Below, in pieces: positions 8,221 to 17,640 of a DNA stretch of 38,194 bases. The position numbers were made by a program, and so were the translations under genes. The notes beneath the pieces are model-generated. The model was not told the origin of the DNA and searched no databases. It saw only the letters and a list, made by a program, of their open reading frames with translations. Position 1 is the stretch's first letter; the number at the start of each line of letters is the position of its first letter. Origin of the DNA: Betaproteobacteria bacterium (GTDB taxonomy: Bacteria > Pseudomonadota > Gammaproteobacteria > Burkholderiales > SG8-39). The stretch covers positions 1 to 38,194 of the forward strand of contig CANIEV010000018.1 of assembly GCA_947466535.1 (NCBI GenBank), given 5' to 3'.

Positions 8221-8910
8221 CTACGCCGGCCCGAGAACTCCGTCCTGGAGTCGCAGAATGCGGTGCGCGCGCGAGGCGAGCGCCGGTTCATGGGTGACGA
8301 TGATGAAGCTGGTGGACAAGCGATTGTTCAGCTCGAGAATCAGGTCGAACACCGCATCCGCGTTCTGCCGGTCGAGGTTGCCGGTGGGCTCGTCCGCGAG
8401 CACGCAGGCAGGCCGCGTCACCAGCGCGCGCGCCACCGCCGCACGCTGGCGTTCGCCGCCCGAGAGTTCTCCCGGCGTGTGCATGACCCGCGCGGCAAGG
8501 CCGACGGCGGTCAGCATCTCGCGTGCCGCCTCGAGCGCCTGCTCGCGCGGCATGCGCCGGATGAGCAGCGGCATGGCGACGTTTTCCAGCGCGGTGAATT
8601 CCGCGAGCAGATGATGGAACTGGTAGACGAAACCGAGCGCCGCGTTACGCACATGACTACGCGCCGCCTCGCCAAGCCCGTCCATTCGCTTGCCCTGGAC
8701 CGTGACTTCGCCCGAGGTCGGCGCATCCAGCCCGCCGAGCAAATGGAGGAAGGTGCTCTTGCCGCTGCCGGAGGAACCGATGATCGACACGAGTTCGCCC
8801 GTCGCAATGTCGAAATCCAGATTCGCCAGCACCGGCACCGGCGTGCGGCCCTGATGGTAGGTCTTGGTGAGGCCGCGGCAGCTAAGCACCGACGATGCGG
8901 CATCACTCAT
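8221..8910 (-). CDS. lolD: Lipoprotein-releasing system ATPase LolD
   Basis: The 229-residue ABC ATPase supplies energy for extracting outer-membrane lipoproteins from the inner membrane. It has Walker [10 protein letters not shown], the LolD-typical [11 protein letters not shown] segment, signature [10 protein letters not shown], Walker [13 protein letters not shown] and switch His VTHEP. ATG 8910 starts inside the end of lolC (eight-base overlap), so the two are translated together. Length and motifs are standard, and the partner LolC/E lies immediately upstream. Confidence 0.95.
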   Translation of the reverse strand: MSDAASSVLSCRGLTKTYHQGRTPVPVLANLDFDIATGELVSIIGSSGSGKSTFLHLLGGLDAPTSGEVTVQGKRMDGLGEAARSHVRNAALGFVYQFHHLLAEFTALENVAMPLLIRRMPREQALEAAREMLTAVGLAARVMHTPGELSGGERQRAAVARALVTRPACVLADEPTGNLDRQNADAVFDLILELNNRLSTSFIIVTHEPALASRAHRILRLQDGVLGPA

Positions 8911-10156
8911 AGCGCAGCGCCTCCGCCGGGTTGATGCGCGAGGCGCGCCAGCTCGGGTAGAGCGTGGCAATCAGCGACAGCAACAGCGACACCAGACCGA
9001 TGGTGAGCACATCGCTTTGCTGCAGGTCCGAGGGCAGCTCGCTGATGTAGTACACCTCCTTGGCGAGGAACTGCACACTCAGCAGACGCTCGAGGAAAGG
9101 CACCACCACATCGATGTTGATCGCGAGCAGAACGCCGCCCGTCACGCCGATGAAGGTGCCGAATATGCCGATCAGCGCGCCCTGCACCATGAAGATCTTC
9201 ATGATCGAACCGGGCGTGGCACCCAGCGTGCGCAGGATGGCGATGTCGGCGCGCTTGTCGGTGACCGCCATCACCAGGGTGGAGACGATGTTGAACGCCG
9301 CCACCGCGACGATCAGCATCAGGATGATGAACATCACGTTCTTCTCGATCTGCACCGCGCGAAAGAAGTTGGCGTGGCTGCGTGTCCAGTCGGTGAGGTG
9401 CACGTCGCGACCGAGCGTCTTCAACAGGTCGCGCGCCACCTCGCGCGCCCGGAACAGGTCCTGCAGCTTGAGCCGCACGCCCGAGACATCCTCGCCCAGC
9501 TGGTAGATGCGCTGCGCATCCTCGATATGCACCAGCGCGAGGCCCGAGTCGTATTCGAACATGCCGATTTCAAACGTTCCGACGACGCGGAACTGCTTCA
9601 GCCGGGGCAGCACGCCGGCGGGCGTGACCAGGCCCTGCGGCGCGATCAGCGTCACCTGCTCGCCCACGCGGATTGCGAGCGCCCGCGCGAGCTCCGAGCC
9701 GAGCACGATGCCGAACTCCCCCGGACGCAGAAGGGCGAGGCTGCCCGCCTTCATGTGCTCGCCAAGTTCCGCCACCTTGCCTTCTAGCTCGGGGACGATG
9801 CCACGCACGATCGTGCCGCGCACCAGGCCATCGAAGGAGAGCATCGCCTGCGCGTTCACGTACGGCGCAGCGGCGAGGACCTCCGGATTCTTCACCGCAC
9901 CGTCGGCAATGCCCTTCCAGTCGCGAAGGCGCGACTCCGCACCGGAGATCTGGATGTGGGAGGCGACACCCAGGATGCGGGCGCGCAACTCCTTCTGGAA
10001 ACCGTTCATCACCGACAGCACGACGATCAGCGCCGCGACGCCGAGCGCAATGCCGAGCATCGAAATTCCGGAGATGATGGAGATGAAGGGGTTGCGGCCG
10101 CTGCTGTCCTTGCGGGCGCGCGTGTACCGCAGACCGACGAGCCATTCGTATTGCAC
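8903..10156 (-). CDS. lolC: Lipoprotein-releasing system transmembrane protein LolC/LolE
   Basis: The 417-residue integral membrane protein works with LolD to pass lipoproteins to LolA. It opens with the family signature [12 protein letters not shown], then [20 protein letters not shown] (first membrane segment) and [11 protein letters not shown] large periplasmic domain follows, then three C-terminal membrane segments with the FtsX-like [17 protein letters not shown], ending [15 protein letters not shown] 10156 places the family N-terminus correctly; the frame continues upstream to 10249 without homology. Only one LolC/E gene is present, so the transporter may use a single paralogue or have the second elsewhere. 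Confidence 0.92.
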   Translation of the reverse strand: MQYEWLVGLRYTRARKDSSGRNPFISIISGISMLGIALGVAALIVVLSVMNGFQKELRARILGVASHIQISGAESRLRDWKGIADGAVKNPEVLAAAPYVNAQAMLSFDGLVRGTIVRGIVPELEGKVAELGEHMKAGSLALLRPGEFGIVLGSELARALAIRVGEQVTLIAPQGLVTPAGVLPRLKQFRVVGTFEIGMFEYDSGLALVHIEDAQRIYQLGEDVSGVRLKLQDLFRAREVARDLLKTLGRDVHLTDWTRSHANFFRAVQIEKNVMFIILMLIVAVAAFNIVSTLVMAVTDKRADIAILRTLGATPGSIMKIFMVQGALIGIFGTFIGVTGGVLLAINIDVVVPFLERLLSVQFLAKEVYYISELPSDLQQSDVLTIGLVSLLLSLIATLYPSWRASRINPAEALRYE

Positions 10157-10269
10157 CCGTGGAGTGTGCCATAGAGCAGGCTCGCAATGAAAAACGCCCC
10201 CTCGACAACGCATGCGGAGGCTCACCGCGCAGGCGATGCGGCCTGTCACCGGGTGTAGACTCGCGCGCC

Positions 10270-11253
10270 ATGCATGTGCGACTGCTGATCACCGGTTTCG
10301 CCCCGCCGCCCGCGACCGGGGCGCGCCATCCCGCGTTCGGGAAACTGCTCGTCCGGGGCAGGCGAACCCACACGCCCTGGACCTCGCTCGATCGCTGGCT
10401 GCTCGAGGGCTTTGGCATCGACACCGACGGCTCGCTTCCCTCGGCGCCGTTTGCGCTGCGCGGAGACGGCGGTGATCCGGGCGATGCGTACTGGGTGCAT
10501 GCCGACCCGGTGCACCTGGCCGCCGGCAACACGCAGGTGGGCGTAACCGGAGCGCGCGCGCTTGCGCTCGGCCGCGAAGAGGCCGAAGGCTTCGCAGAAG
10601 TAATCAACACGCATTTCAGCGGCGTGCTGCAGGTGTTTCCGCTACGGCCGGATCGCTGGTATGCGCGCATCGAGTCGCCGCCCGCGGGCAGCCCCGCGCC
10701 GCTTGCCGAGGTGCTCGCCCGCGGTATCGAACTCGGAGCCGCGACGGATGACTCGCTCGGCTGGCATTCGCTGATGAATGAACTTCAGATGCTGTTGTTC
10801 GAACACCCGCTGAATATCGCCCGCGAAGCGCGTGGCGCGCTGCCGGTCAACGGCGTCTGGCTGTGGGGCGGCGGACGCGAGTCGAAAGACGAAGGCCGGC
10901 CGCTGCGCTCGGTGTTCGCGGAGTCGCCGCTCGCCACGGGACTTGCCGCTACCTCGGGCGCGCGTCACGCGGCACCGCCGGCTGGAGCGCAGCCGATGCT
11001 CGACCAGACGGCTGACGGCGTGACGCTCGTGATCCACGAGCACGCGGACGCAGATGCGCTCGAACTCGACTGGATGCAGCCGCTCACCGTCGCACTCCGC
11101 CGCGAGCGCATCGGCATGCTGACCATTCATCTGGTCACGGGCGACGAACTCCTCAGCGTGGAGAACACCCGCGGCGACCTGCGGCGTTTCTGGCGCCGAC
11201 CGCGACCAATCGCTGCTTGGATGCCCCGAAACGAACCGGACGAAACACGATGA
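10270..11253 (+). CDS. Conserved protein upstream of recJ, function unknown
   Basis: A 327-residue soluble protein with no membrane segment or signal peptide. I recognise it only as the conserved protein often found beside recJ in beta- and gammaproteobacteria, sometimes labelled phosphoglycerate-mutase-like; I would not assign that activity. Visible blocks are YWVHADPVHLAAGNTQV, SLMNELQMLLFEHPLN, PVNGVWLWGGG and a C-terminal RRFWRRPRPIAAWM. ATG 10270 fits the start of conservation (MHVRLLITGF), though the Shine-Dalgarno is weak. Its TGA overlaps the recJ ATG (ATGA), implying translational coupling. The divergent neighbour is lolC. Confidence 0.75.
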   Translation: MHVRLLITGFAPPPATGARHPAFGKLLVRGRRTHTPWTSLDRWLLEGFGIDTDGSLPSAPFALRGDGGDPGDAYWVHADPVHLAAGNTQVGVTGARALALGREEAEGFAEVINTHFSGVLQVFPLRPDRWYARIESPPAGSPAPLAEVLARGIELGAATDDSLGWHSLMNELQMLLFEHPLNIAREARGALPVNGVWLWGGGRESKDEGRPLRSVFAESPLATGLAATSGARHAAPPAGAQPMLDQTADGVTLVIHEHADADALELDWMQPLTVALRRERIGMLTIHLVTGDELLSVENTRGDLRRFWRRPRPIAAWMPRNEPDETR

Positions 11254-13010
11254 GCGCGATCGTCAAGCGCCGCATCCCGCCCAACGTGACGGAAAAGCTG
11301 ATCAAGGAAGGCATGCACCCGGTGCTCGCGCGTCTGTACGCCTCGCGCGGGGTGAGCGCTCGAAGCGAGATCGACGAGGCGCTCGGCACGCTGCTGCCGC
11401 CCGACGGACTGCTTGGCATTGGCGACGCCGCGACACGGCTTGCCGATGCTATCGACCGGCGCGAGCCGATCATGATCGTTGCCGACTACGACTGCGACGG
11501 CGCCACCGCCTGCGCGGTCGGGCTGCGCGCGCTGCGCGCCTTCGGTGCCGATGTTTCCTACCTCGTGCCCAACCGGCAGAAATTCGGCTACGGCCTCACG
11601 CCGGAGATCGTCGCGGTCGCCGCGCAGCGCAAGCCCGCGGTGATCGTGACGGTGGACAACGGCATCGCGAGCGTGGACGGCGTTGCCGCCGCACGAACCC
11701 TGGGCATCGACGTGGTGATCACCGACCACCACCTGCCCGGCCCCACCCTGCCGGTGGCCAACGCGATAGTGAATCCGAACCAGCCCGGCTGCGGCTTTGC
11801 CAGCAAATCGATCGCGGGCGTGGGCGTGATGTTCTACGTGATGCTCGCGCTGCGCGCGGAACTGCGAAAGCGCGGTGCGTTTGCTGGTCGCGAGGAGCCG
11901 CAACTCGCCGATCTGCTGGATCTGGTTGCGCTCGGCACGGTGGCCGACGTGGTGAAGCTGGATCGCAACAACCGGGTGCTGGTGGGCCAGGGCATCAAGC
12001 GCATGCGCGCCGGACGGATGCAACCGGGCATACGCGCGCTGTTCGCGGTCGCCGGGCGCGACCCGCGCCGCGTGGCGAGCTTCGATCTCGGCTTCGTGCT
12101 TGGACCGCGGGTGAATGCCGCCGGCCGGCTGGATGACATGAGCCTTGGCATCGAGTGCCTTGCCACCGACGACGAGGCCAAGGCGCTCGAATGCGCGCGG
12201 GTGCTGGACGATTTCAACCGCGAACGGCGCAGCATCGAGGCCGAGATGCAGGCACAGGCGGAGATGCTGCTCGACACGGTGGACCCCGGCGACAAATTCG
12301 CCCTGTCGCTCTTCGATTCGCGCTGGCATGCGGGCGTGGTGGGCATCGTCGCGGGACGGCTGAAGGAACGCCACCACCGCGCGGTGATCGCGTTCGCGCG
12401 GGCGTCGGACGTGGAGGGCGAAATCCGCGGCTCCGGACGATCGATTCCCGGCCTGCATCTGCGCGATGCGCTGGATCTGGTGTCCAAACGCGAACCGGGA
12501 TTGATACTGCGATTCGGCGGCCACGCGGCGGCGGCGGGGCTCACGATCCGCGAGAGCGAATTCGAGCGTTTTGCGCAAGCCTTCGAGAAGGTGGTCGGCG
12601 AAACGGTGTCAGCCGCGGACCTGTCGCGCACGATCGAGACCGACGGATCGCTCGAGCCGCCCTACATGAGCCTCGACACCGCGCGGATCATCGATGAGCG
12701 CATCTGGGGCCAGGGCTTTCCGCAGCCGCTGTTCTGCGACGACTTCGAAGTGGTGAACCAGCGCATAGTCGGCGAGAAGCACCTCAAGCTGAAACTGCGC
12801 CGCGAGGGCCGCATGATCGAGGCGATGCGGTTCAATTTCGCCGAACCCAGCCCCGCGGTGCTGCGCGCCGCCTACCGGCTGTCGGTGAACACCTGGAACG
12901 GCGTGGACAGCGTGCAACTGGTGATCGAGCATGCCGAGGCCCCGGAATCACGGGCGGCGCCCCCCGGAACCGGGCAGATGCGTGCAAAATCACAGTCTGC
13001 CAAGGAGTGA
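11250..13010 (+). CDS. recJ: Single-stranded-DNA-specific exonuclease RecJ
   Basis: The 586-residue 5'-3' exonuclease acts in recombination and mismatch or base-excision repair. The DHH-family metal motifs are clear: VADYDCDGATA (about residues 77-87), VTVDNGI, ITDHHLPG (about 156-163) and LVALGTVADVV. The DHHA1 part carries GRSIPGLHLRDAL and RFGGHAAAAGLTI, and an OB-type C-terminal region follows. Its start overlaps the preceding stop by ATGA. Length is close to that of RecJ from relatives. Confidence 0.96.
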   Translation: MSAIVKRRIPPNVTEKLIKEGMHPVLARLYASRGVSARSEIDEALGTLLPPDGLLGIGDAATRLADAIDRREPIMIVADYDCDGATACAVGLRALRAFGADVSYLVPNRQKFGYGLTPEIVAVAAQRKPAVIVTVDNGIASVDGVAAARTLGIDVVITDHHLPGPTLPVANAIVNPNQPGCGFASKSIAGVGVMFYVMLALRAELRKRGAFAGREEPQLADLLDLVALGTVADVVKLDRNNRVLVGQGIKRMRAGRMQPGIRALFAVAGRDPRRVASFDLGFVLGPRVNAAGRLDDMSLGIECLATDDEAKALECARVLDDFNRERRSIEAEMQAQAEMLLDTVDPGDKFALSLFDSRWHAGVVGIVAGRLKERHHRAVIAFARASDVEGEIRGSGRSIPGLHLRDALDLVSKREPGLILRFGGHAAAAGLTIRESEFERFAQAFEKVVGETVSAADLSRTIETDGSLEPPYMSLDTARIIDERIWGQGFPQPLFCDDFEVVNQRIVGEKHLKLKLRREGRMIEAMRFNFAEPSPAVLRAAYRLSVNTWNGVDSVQLVIEHAEAPESRAAPPGTGQMRAKSQSAKE

Positions 13011-13013
13011 TTC

Positions 13014-13226
13014 ATGGAACGCAAACGCATCAGTTCAAGCCGCATACGTTCCGCCGGCTATGACGACAAGACACGGACGCTGGAGATCGAGTTCAGCGAC
13101 GGAAAGATCAGCGCCTACATGGACGTGGCGCCCGACATCTATCGCGGCCTGATGTCCGCGCCCTCGCCGGTGGCCTATTTCGAGGACCGGATCGCCGAGG
13201 AATACGCCGCGTCGCGGATCAAGTAG
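13014..13226 (+). CDS. KTSC-domain small protein
   Basis: A 70-residue protein that is a single KTSC domain: SSSRIRSAGYDDKTRTLEIE, then FSDGKISAYMDVAPDIYRGL and SPVAYFEDRIAEEY. From memory, this family is also found fused to the C-terminus of some lysyl-tRNA synthetases; its function is not established. The Shine-Dalgarno AAGGAG overlaps the recJ stop and the gap is three bases, so it belongs to the recJ operon. A complete lysS lies about 2.8 kb downstream in this window. Confidence 0.85.
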   Translation: MERKRISSSRIRSAGYDDKTRTLEIEFSDGKISAYMDVAPDIYRGLMSAPSPVAYFEDRIAEEYAASRIK

Positions 13227-13248
13227 GACCGGAATCACCCGGGATGAC

Positions 13249-14157
13249 TCAGGCGCCTTCGGCGATCGGTCGTCGTGCGCCGGTCTTCTTGCCCCACACA
13301 TCCTCGACCGCGCGCACCAGCGCAAGAATTTCCGGGCTTGCCTCGCGCGCCGCGGGATAGCAGAGTACGAGCGTCGTGCGCGTGTCGCCTTCGGGCCAGA
13401 TGAAGATTTCACCCGCGGCCTCGCGCTCGCGCGCGAGCGGTTCACGCATCAGCGTGATGCCCACGCCCGAGGCCACCAGATTGAGAATCGCCGATTCCTG
13501 GTCGGACTCCATCACGCTCGCGGGTGTGAGCCGGTGCGAACGCAACAGCTCGCGCGCCATCTGGTGCAGGGTGCCCTGCGGTGGCGGCAGGATCCAGGTT
13601 TCTCGGGCAAGCGAATCCCAGTCCTTCAGCCGCGAACGCCATGCCGCGGGCGCCGCGATGACATAGCGGATCGGCTCGAGCGGAATGGCGCGCACGTCCG
13701 TGTCGTCCGGGTCTCCGAGCAGGAAGGCGGCGTCGAGTTCGCCGTTTTTCACTTTCTCCAGGCCCACGCCCGAGACCGCGAGGTGCAGTTCCACCTCGAT
13801 CAGGCGATAGCGCTCGCGCATCACCGCGAGCAGGTCGCCCAAGCGCAGGTAGGCAGGGTCAAGGATGGTGCCGATGCGCAGGCGCGCATCGAGCGTGCCG
13901 CCGATCGCGCGCGCGTGGTCGCGAAGCGCCTGGGCACTGGCGAGGACCTTTTCCGCATCCTCGAGTAGCAGCCGGCCCGCATGGGTCAGGCTGACGCCGG
14001 AGGACATACGCTCGAACAGGGTGACCCCGAGATCCCCCTCGAGCGCCCGCAAATGGCCGCTCACCGTGGGCTGGCTGAGATGAAGTTTTTCCGAGGCGCG
14101 GGTGACGTGGCCGGCCTGGGCCACGGCAACAAAGCTTCTGAGATGATGCAAGTCCAT
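13249..14157 (-). CDS. LysR-family transcriptional regulator
   Basis: The 302-residue protein has the LysR N-terminal winged helix-turn-helix (MDLHHLRSFVAVAQAGHVTR, then LHLSQPTVSGHLRALEGDLG and LFERMSSGVSLTHAG). A periplasmic-binding-like effector domain follows (RLRIGTILDPAYLRLGDLLA, ESAILNLVASGVGITLM). It is transcribed away from the 69-residue gene at 14329, with a near-perfect dyad in the shared promoter, the usual LysR layout. The inducer cannot be read from the sequence. The end is convergent with the KTSC gene. Confidence 0.93.
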   Translation of the reverse strand: MDLHHLRSFVAVAQAGHVTRASEKLHLSQPTVSGHLRALEGDLGVTLFERMSSGVSLTHAGRLLLEDAEKVLASAQALRDHARAIGGTLDARLRIGTILDPAYLRLGDLLAVMRERYRLIEVELHLAVSGVGLEKVKNGELDAAFLLGDPDDTDVRAIPLEPIRYVIAAPAAWRSRLKDWDSLARETWILPPPQGTLHQMARELLRSHRLTPASVMESDQESAILNLVASGVGITLMREPLAREREAAGEIFIWPEGDTRTTLVLCYPAAREASPEILALVRAVEDVWGKKTGARRPIAEGA

Positions 14158-14328
14158 GATTATCCGTAGTTATCACCGGTCACCGGTTTATTGTGCGTTC
14201 GCACAATATCCCGATCGGTAATCCCGATAAGTCATATTAGAACAAACGATTGGATATTGCTGCAGTGCAGTAATACTCTAGTCACACGAAAAGGCAAACA
14301 TAGCCTGACACACACGAAAGGAAAGATC
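14158..14328. promoter_or_regulatory. Divergent promoter region of the LysR regulator and the 69-residue gene
   Basis: This AT-richer region holds a perfect dyad, ATTGTGCG-TT-CGCACAAT, at 14190-14207, of the T-N11-A kind bound by LysR regulators. Next to it ACCGGT occurs twice (14175-14180, 14182-14187), one base apart. A good Shine-Dalgarno (AAAGGAAAG) precedes the plus-strand gene. Confidence 0.6.
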
Positions 14329-14538
14329 ATGAACACTGCAACTCCTGGAACACTCAACGGCCTCCCCGCCGCGTCCGAACAACGATTCAGTCTGCACGAA
14401 TTTCTCGACAAACTGTTGCTGGAATCGACCGTCGCCTCGGACTCCGCCGAGAACGCGAGCATGCTTGAAATCGAGAAGCTGGCCCGCTCCAAGCGTAATG
14501 AATACCTGCGCACCCAGCGCGCGCTGGCCGGTTACTGA
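14329..14538 (+). CDS. Unrecognised 69-residue protein
   Basis: A short acidic/basic, helix-rich protein with no membrane segment: an unstructured start (MNTATPGTLNGLPAASEQ), then FSLHEFLDKLLLEST and MLEIEKLARSKRNEYLRTQR. I do not recognise a family. It is credible because of the strong Shine-Dalgarno (AAAGGAAAG), the LysR-type divergent promoter and ordinary codon use. A GC hairpin without a T-run (14566-14571 with 14577-14582) follows. Its likely regulator is the neighbouring LysR protein. It may be a small regulatory or adaptor protein, but that is a guess. Confidence 0.6.
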   Translation: MNTATPGTLNGLPAASEQRFSLHEFLDKLLLESTVASDSAENASMLEIEKLARSKRNEYLRTQRALAGY

Positions 14539-14784
14539 GAAGAAACCGGAAAATCAGGCAGGATCGGCGCGGTAATCGCGCCGCTTCCCGCCGATTGATA
14601 AACAGTGCGGATGAACATTGCGGAGGTCTCAGGATCGCCGCAATCACGTGTAAAGGCGCTTGTCCGGGCGAGGCCGCGCGTGCGCCGAATACGCTGGAAC
14701 AAGCCGGATCACACCGGCTCACACCATCGGGCGGCTCCTTCGCGGGGCGCGCCCTATATAATTTCCGTTTTACCGAAGCCCGCC
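14539..14784. promoter_or_regulatory. Leader and promoter region of prfB
   Basis: There is no gene here. A perfect TATAAT lies at 14757-14762 but no convincing -35 box; transcription from it would leave a leader of about 15 bases. An upstream hairpin AGCCGG/CCGGCT (14702-14707, 14714-14719) may belong to an adjacent transcript end. Confidence 0.4.
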
Positions 14785-15889
14785 ATGGAAGCAGAACGCC
14801 TCAACCTCCTCGCCAATCGTCTGTCCGATCTTGACCTTCGCGCCGTAGAGCTGCGGAGGTATCTTTGACTACGATTCAAAGCAGATACGCCTAGCGGAAG
14901 TCGCCCGCGAACTCGAGAACCCCGCCGTCTGGGACGACGCCAAGCGCGCCCAGGACCTTGGCCGCGAGAAAAAGCAGCTCGAAGACATCGTCACCACGCT
15001 CACTGATGTGGCGCAGCACCTGGCCGATGCCAAGGAGCTGTTCGACATGGCACGCGAGGAAAACGACGACGGGACGCTGGTGTCTATCGAATCCGATGTG
15101 GCAGACGTCGGCAAGACGGTCGAAGGGCTTGAGTTCCGGCGCATGTTCAACGACCCGCTCGACCCGGCCAACTGCTTCGTCGACATCCAGGCGGGCTCGG
15201 GCGGCACCGAGGCGCAGGACTGGGCGCGCATCCTCGAGCGCATGTACCTGCGCTATTCGGAGAAAAAGGGCTTCAAGGTGGAAGTCCTGGAAGAATCCGA
15301 CGGTGAAGTCGCGGGCATCAAGAGCGCGACGCTAAAGCTCACCGGAAGCTATGCCTACGGGCACCTGCGCACCGAGACCGGCGTGCATCGGCTGGTGCGA
15401 AAGTCCCCCTTCGACTCGAACGCGCGGCGGCATACCTCGTTTGCAAGCGTGTTCGCCTACCCCGAGGTGGACGACAACATCGAGGTCGACATCAATCCGG
15501 CCGATCTGCGCATCGACGTCTATCGCGCCTCGGGTGCGGGCGGCCAGCACGTGAACAAGACCGAGTCGGCGGTGCGCATCACCCACCTGCCCACCAACAT
15601 CGTGGTGCAGTGCCAGAACGACCGCTCGCAGCACCGCAACCGGGCCGAGGCGATGGCGATGCTCAAGTCCAAGCTGTACGAGCTTGAATTGCGCAAGCGG
15701 CAGGACGAGGCGCAGAAAAAGGAAGACTCCAAGACCGACATCGGCTGGGGCCACCAGATCCGCTCCTACGTGCTCGACCAGTCGCGTATCAAGGACCTTC
15801 GCACCAACGTCGAGATCGGCAACACCCAGGGCGTGCTCGACGGCGACCTGGATGTATTCATCAGCGCCAGCCTGAAACAGGGCGTTTGA
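14785..15889 (+). CDS. prfB: Peptide chain release factor 2 (programmed +1 frameshift)
   Basis: RF2 terminates translation at UGA and UAA. The first 27 codons ([13 protein letters not shown] to LRRYL) end at an in-frame TGA (14866-14868). After a +1 shift, reading resumes at GAC 14867 and continues for 340 residues, giving about 367, the normal RF2 length. The specificity tripeptide SPF is in [12 protein letters not shown], and the catalytic GGQ in [17 protein letters not shown]. The frameshift makes RF2 control its own level: low RF2 stalls at the UGA and favours the shift. This is not a pseudogene. lysS follows downstream as in many proteobacteria. Confidence 0.97.
14855..14869 (+). promoter_or_regulatory. 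prfB programmed +1 frameshift site
   Basis: An internal Shine-Dalgarno-like GGAGG (14855-14859) is followed by TAT, the slippery CTT (14863-14865) and TGAC, matching the classic RF2 recoding signal. A slip from CTT to TTT puts the ribosome in the frame beginning GAC at 14867. Confidence 0.97.
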
Positions 15890-15913
15890 GGATCCGCAGA
15901 CAAGCATCTTTTT

Positions 15914-16004
15914 TAACCGCAGATGAATGCAGATAAACGCGGATAAAGGCAACTTCAAAAAGCATCGAAAGTTATCTGCGTCCATCTGCGTTCATCTGCG
16001 GTTA
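15914..16004. repeat. Imperfect inverted repeat between prfB and lysS
   Basis: Arms 15914-15946 and 15972-16004, each 33 bases, are reverse complements at 29 positions, with a 25-base loop. Both arms are built from short units of the type CGCAGAT(G/A)AACGC. I recall such CGCAGATGAACGC sequences as dispersed repeats in diverse bacteria. The hairpin sits 25 bases after the prfB stop and could also act as a transcript end or mRNA barrier, though no clean T-run follows on the plus strand. Confidence 0.8.
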
Positions 16005-16036
16005 CATTGCCTTATCTTTTTAGAGTGCCCGGCACC

Positions 16037-17536
16037 ATGTCAGAACACGATCAGCCGCATCAGGACGAGAACCAGATCATCGCGGAGCGACGCGCAAAGC
16101 TCGCCGAGTTGCGAAAGTCGGGCATCGCCTTTCCGAACGACTTCCGGCGCGAGCATTTCGCGGCCGATCTGCATTCGACCTACGGACAACTCGCCGGCGA
16201 GGTACTCGAGGCGAAGGCGATTGAGGTCACGATCGCCGGGCGCATGATGCTCAAGCGCGTGATGGGCAAGGCGAGCTTCGCGACGCTGCAGGATTCGAGC
16301 GGGCGAATCCAGATATTCGTCACCAACGATGCCGCGGGCGAGGCGGTGCACGCTGCGTTCAAGCACTGGGACCTCGGCGACATACTTGGCACGTGCGGCA
16401 CGCTGTTCAAGACCAAGACCGGCGAATTGTCGGTGCGCGTATCAGGCCTGCGACTTCTCACCAAGTCGCTGCGCCCCCTGCCGGACAAGTTCCACGGCCT
16501 CGCCGACCAGGAGCAGAAATACCGGCACCGCTATGTCGATCTGATCATGAACGAGGACACCCGCCGTGCCTTCCAGGTGCGCAGCCGCCTGATCCAGGAA
16601 ATCCGCGCCTTCATGGTCGGACGCGGCTACCTCGAGGTCGAGACGCCGATGATGCAGCCAATTCCCGGCGGCGCCAATGCAAAGCCATTCGTCACACATC
16701 ACAACGCGCTCGACATGCAGATGTTCCTTCGCATTGCGCCCGAGCTGTACCTCAAGCGGCTGGTAGTGGGCGGTTTCGAGCGCGTGTTCGAGATCAACCG
16801 CAATTTCCGCAACGAAGGTATCTCGACGCGGCACAACCCCGAATTCACGATGATCGAGTTCTACGAGGCGTATCGCGATTACCGCTACCTCATGGACTTC
16901 ACCGAGGAGATGCTTCGCACGGTGGCAACGAAGGTACTCGGTACCACCAAGGTTCCGTACGGTGGCGACGTCATCGACCTTGGCGCGCCCTTCGCACGGC
17001 TCACCGCACCCGAGGCGATCCGAAAGTACAACCCGGAGATCAGCGAAGCCAACCTCGCCGACCGCAACTGGCTGCAGGAAGCAATACAGCGCGCCGGCGG
17101 AAAACCGCACAAGGGCGCGGGCGTCGGTGCACTGCAACTTGCTCTGTTCGAGGAAACCACCGAGACCAAGCTGATCCAGCCGACCTTCATAGTCGACTAT
17201 CCCGCCGAAGTCTCGCCGCTTGCCCGTCGCAATGACGAGCATCCGGAAGTAACCGACCGGTTCGAGCTCTATATCACCGGCCGGGAGATGGCCAATGGCT
17301 TTTCCGAGTTGAACGACGCCGAGGACCAGGCCGCACGCTTTGAGGAACAGGCGAAGGCCAAAACGGGCGGCGACGACGAGGCGATGTTCTACGATGCGGA
17401 TTACATCCGCGCGCTGGAACACGGCCTGCCGCCGACCGCGGGCGAAGGCATCGGCATCGATCGCCTTGCGATGCTTTTCACCGACAGCCCGTCGATCCGC
17501 GACGTGATCCTGTTCCCGCAATTGCGCGCGGAATAG
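16037..17536 (+). CDS. lysS: Lysyl-tRNA synthetase, class II
   Basis: The 499-residue enzyme charges tRNA-Lys. An N-terminal OB-fold anticodon domain ([19 protein letters not shown]-like region near residues 60-80) precedes the class II core. There, [10 protein letters not shown] is followed by motif 2 in [14 protein letters not shown] (about 258-271) and motif 3 [12 protein letters not shown] (about 469-480). ATG 16037 fits the usual N-terminus; the frame continues 30 bases upstream. There is no C-terminal KTSC extension, although a free KTSC gene lies upstream. Confidence 0.96.
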   Translation: MSEHDQPHQDENQIIAERRAKLAELRKSGIAFPNDFRREHFAADLHSTYGQLAGEVLEAKAIEVTIAGRMMLKRVMGKASFATLQDSSGRIQIFVTNDAAGEAVHAAFKHWDLGDILGTCGTLFKTKTGELSVRVSGLRLLTKSLRPLPDKFHGLADQEQKYRHRYVDLIMNEDTRRAFQVRSRLIQEIRAFMVGRGYLEVETPMMQPIPGGANAKPFVTHHNALDMQMFLRIAPELYLKRLVVGGFERVFEINRNFRNEGISTRHNPEFTMIEFYEAYRDYRYLMDFTEEMLRTVATKVLGTTKVPYGGDVIDLGAPFARLTAPEAIRKYNPEISEANLADRNWLQEAIQRAGGKPHKGAGVGALQLALFEETTETKLIQPTFIVDYPAEVSPLARRNDEHPEVTDRFELYITGREMANGFSELNDAEDQAARFEEQAKAKTGGDDEAMFYDADYIRALEHGLPPTAGEGIGIDRLAMLFTDSPSIRDVILFPQLRAE

Positions 17537-17640
17537 CCGCTTTGCCCCTTCCTGTTCGGGGAGGGTGGTTCGACTGATCACCGGCGCATGGCATGGTCCA
17601 TGCGAATAGCTTGGGCATCCACGGCCCACCGGCGAATCGC

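Noticed and set aside
14785-14868. In-frame stop in prfB as a pseudogene signal
   Set aside because: The stop is the canonical RF2 programmed frameshift site.
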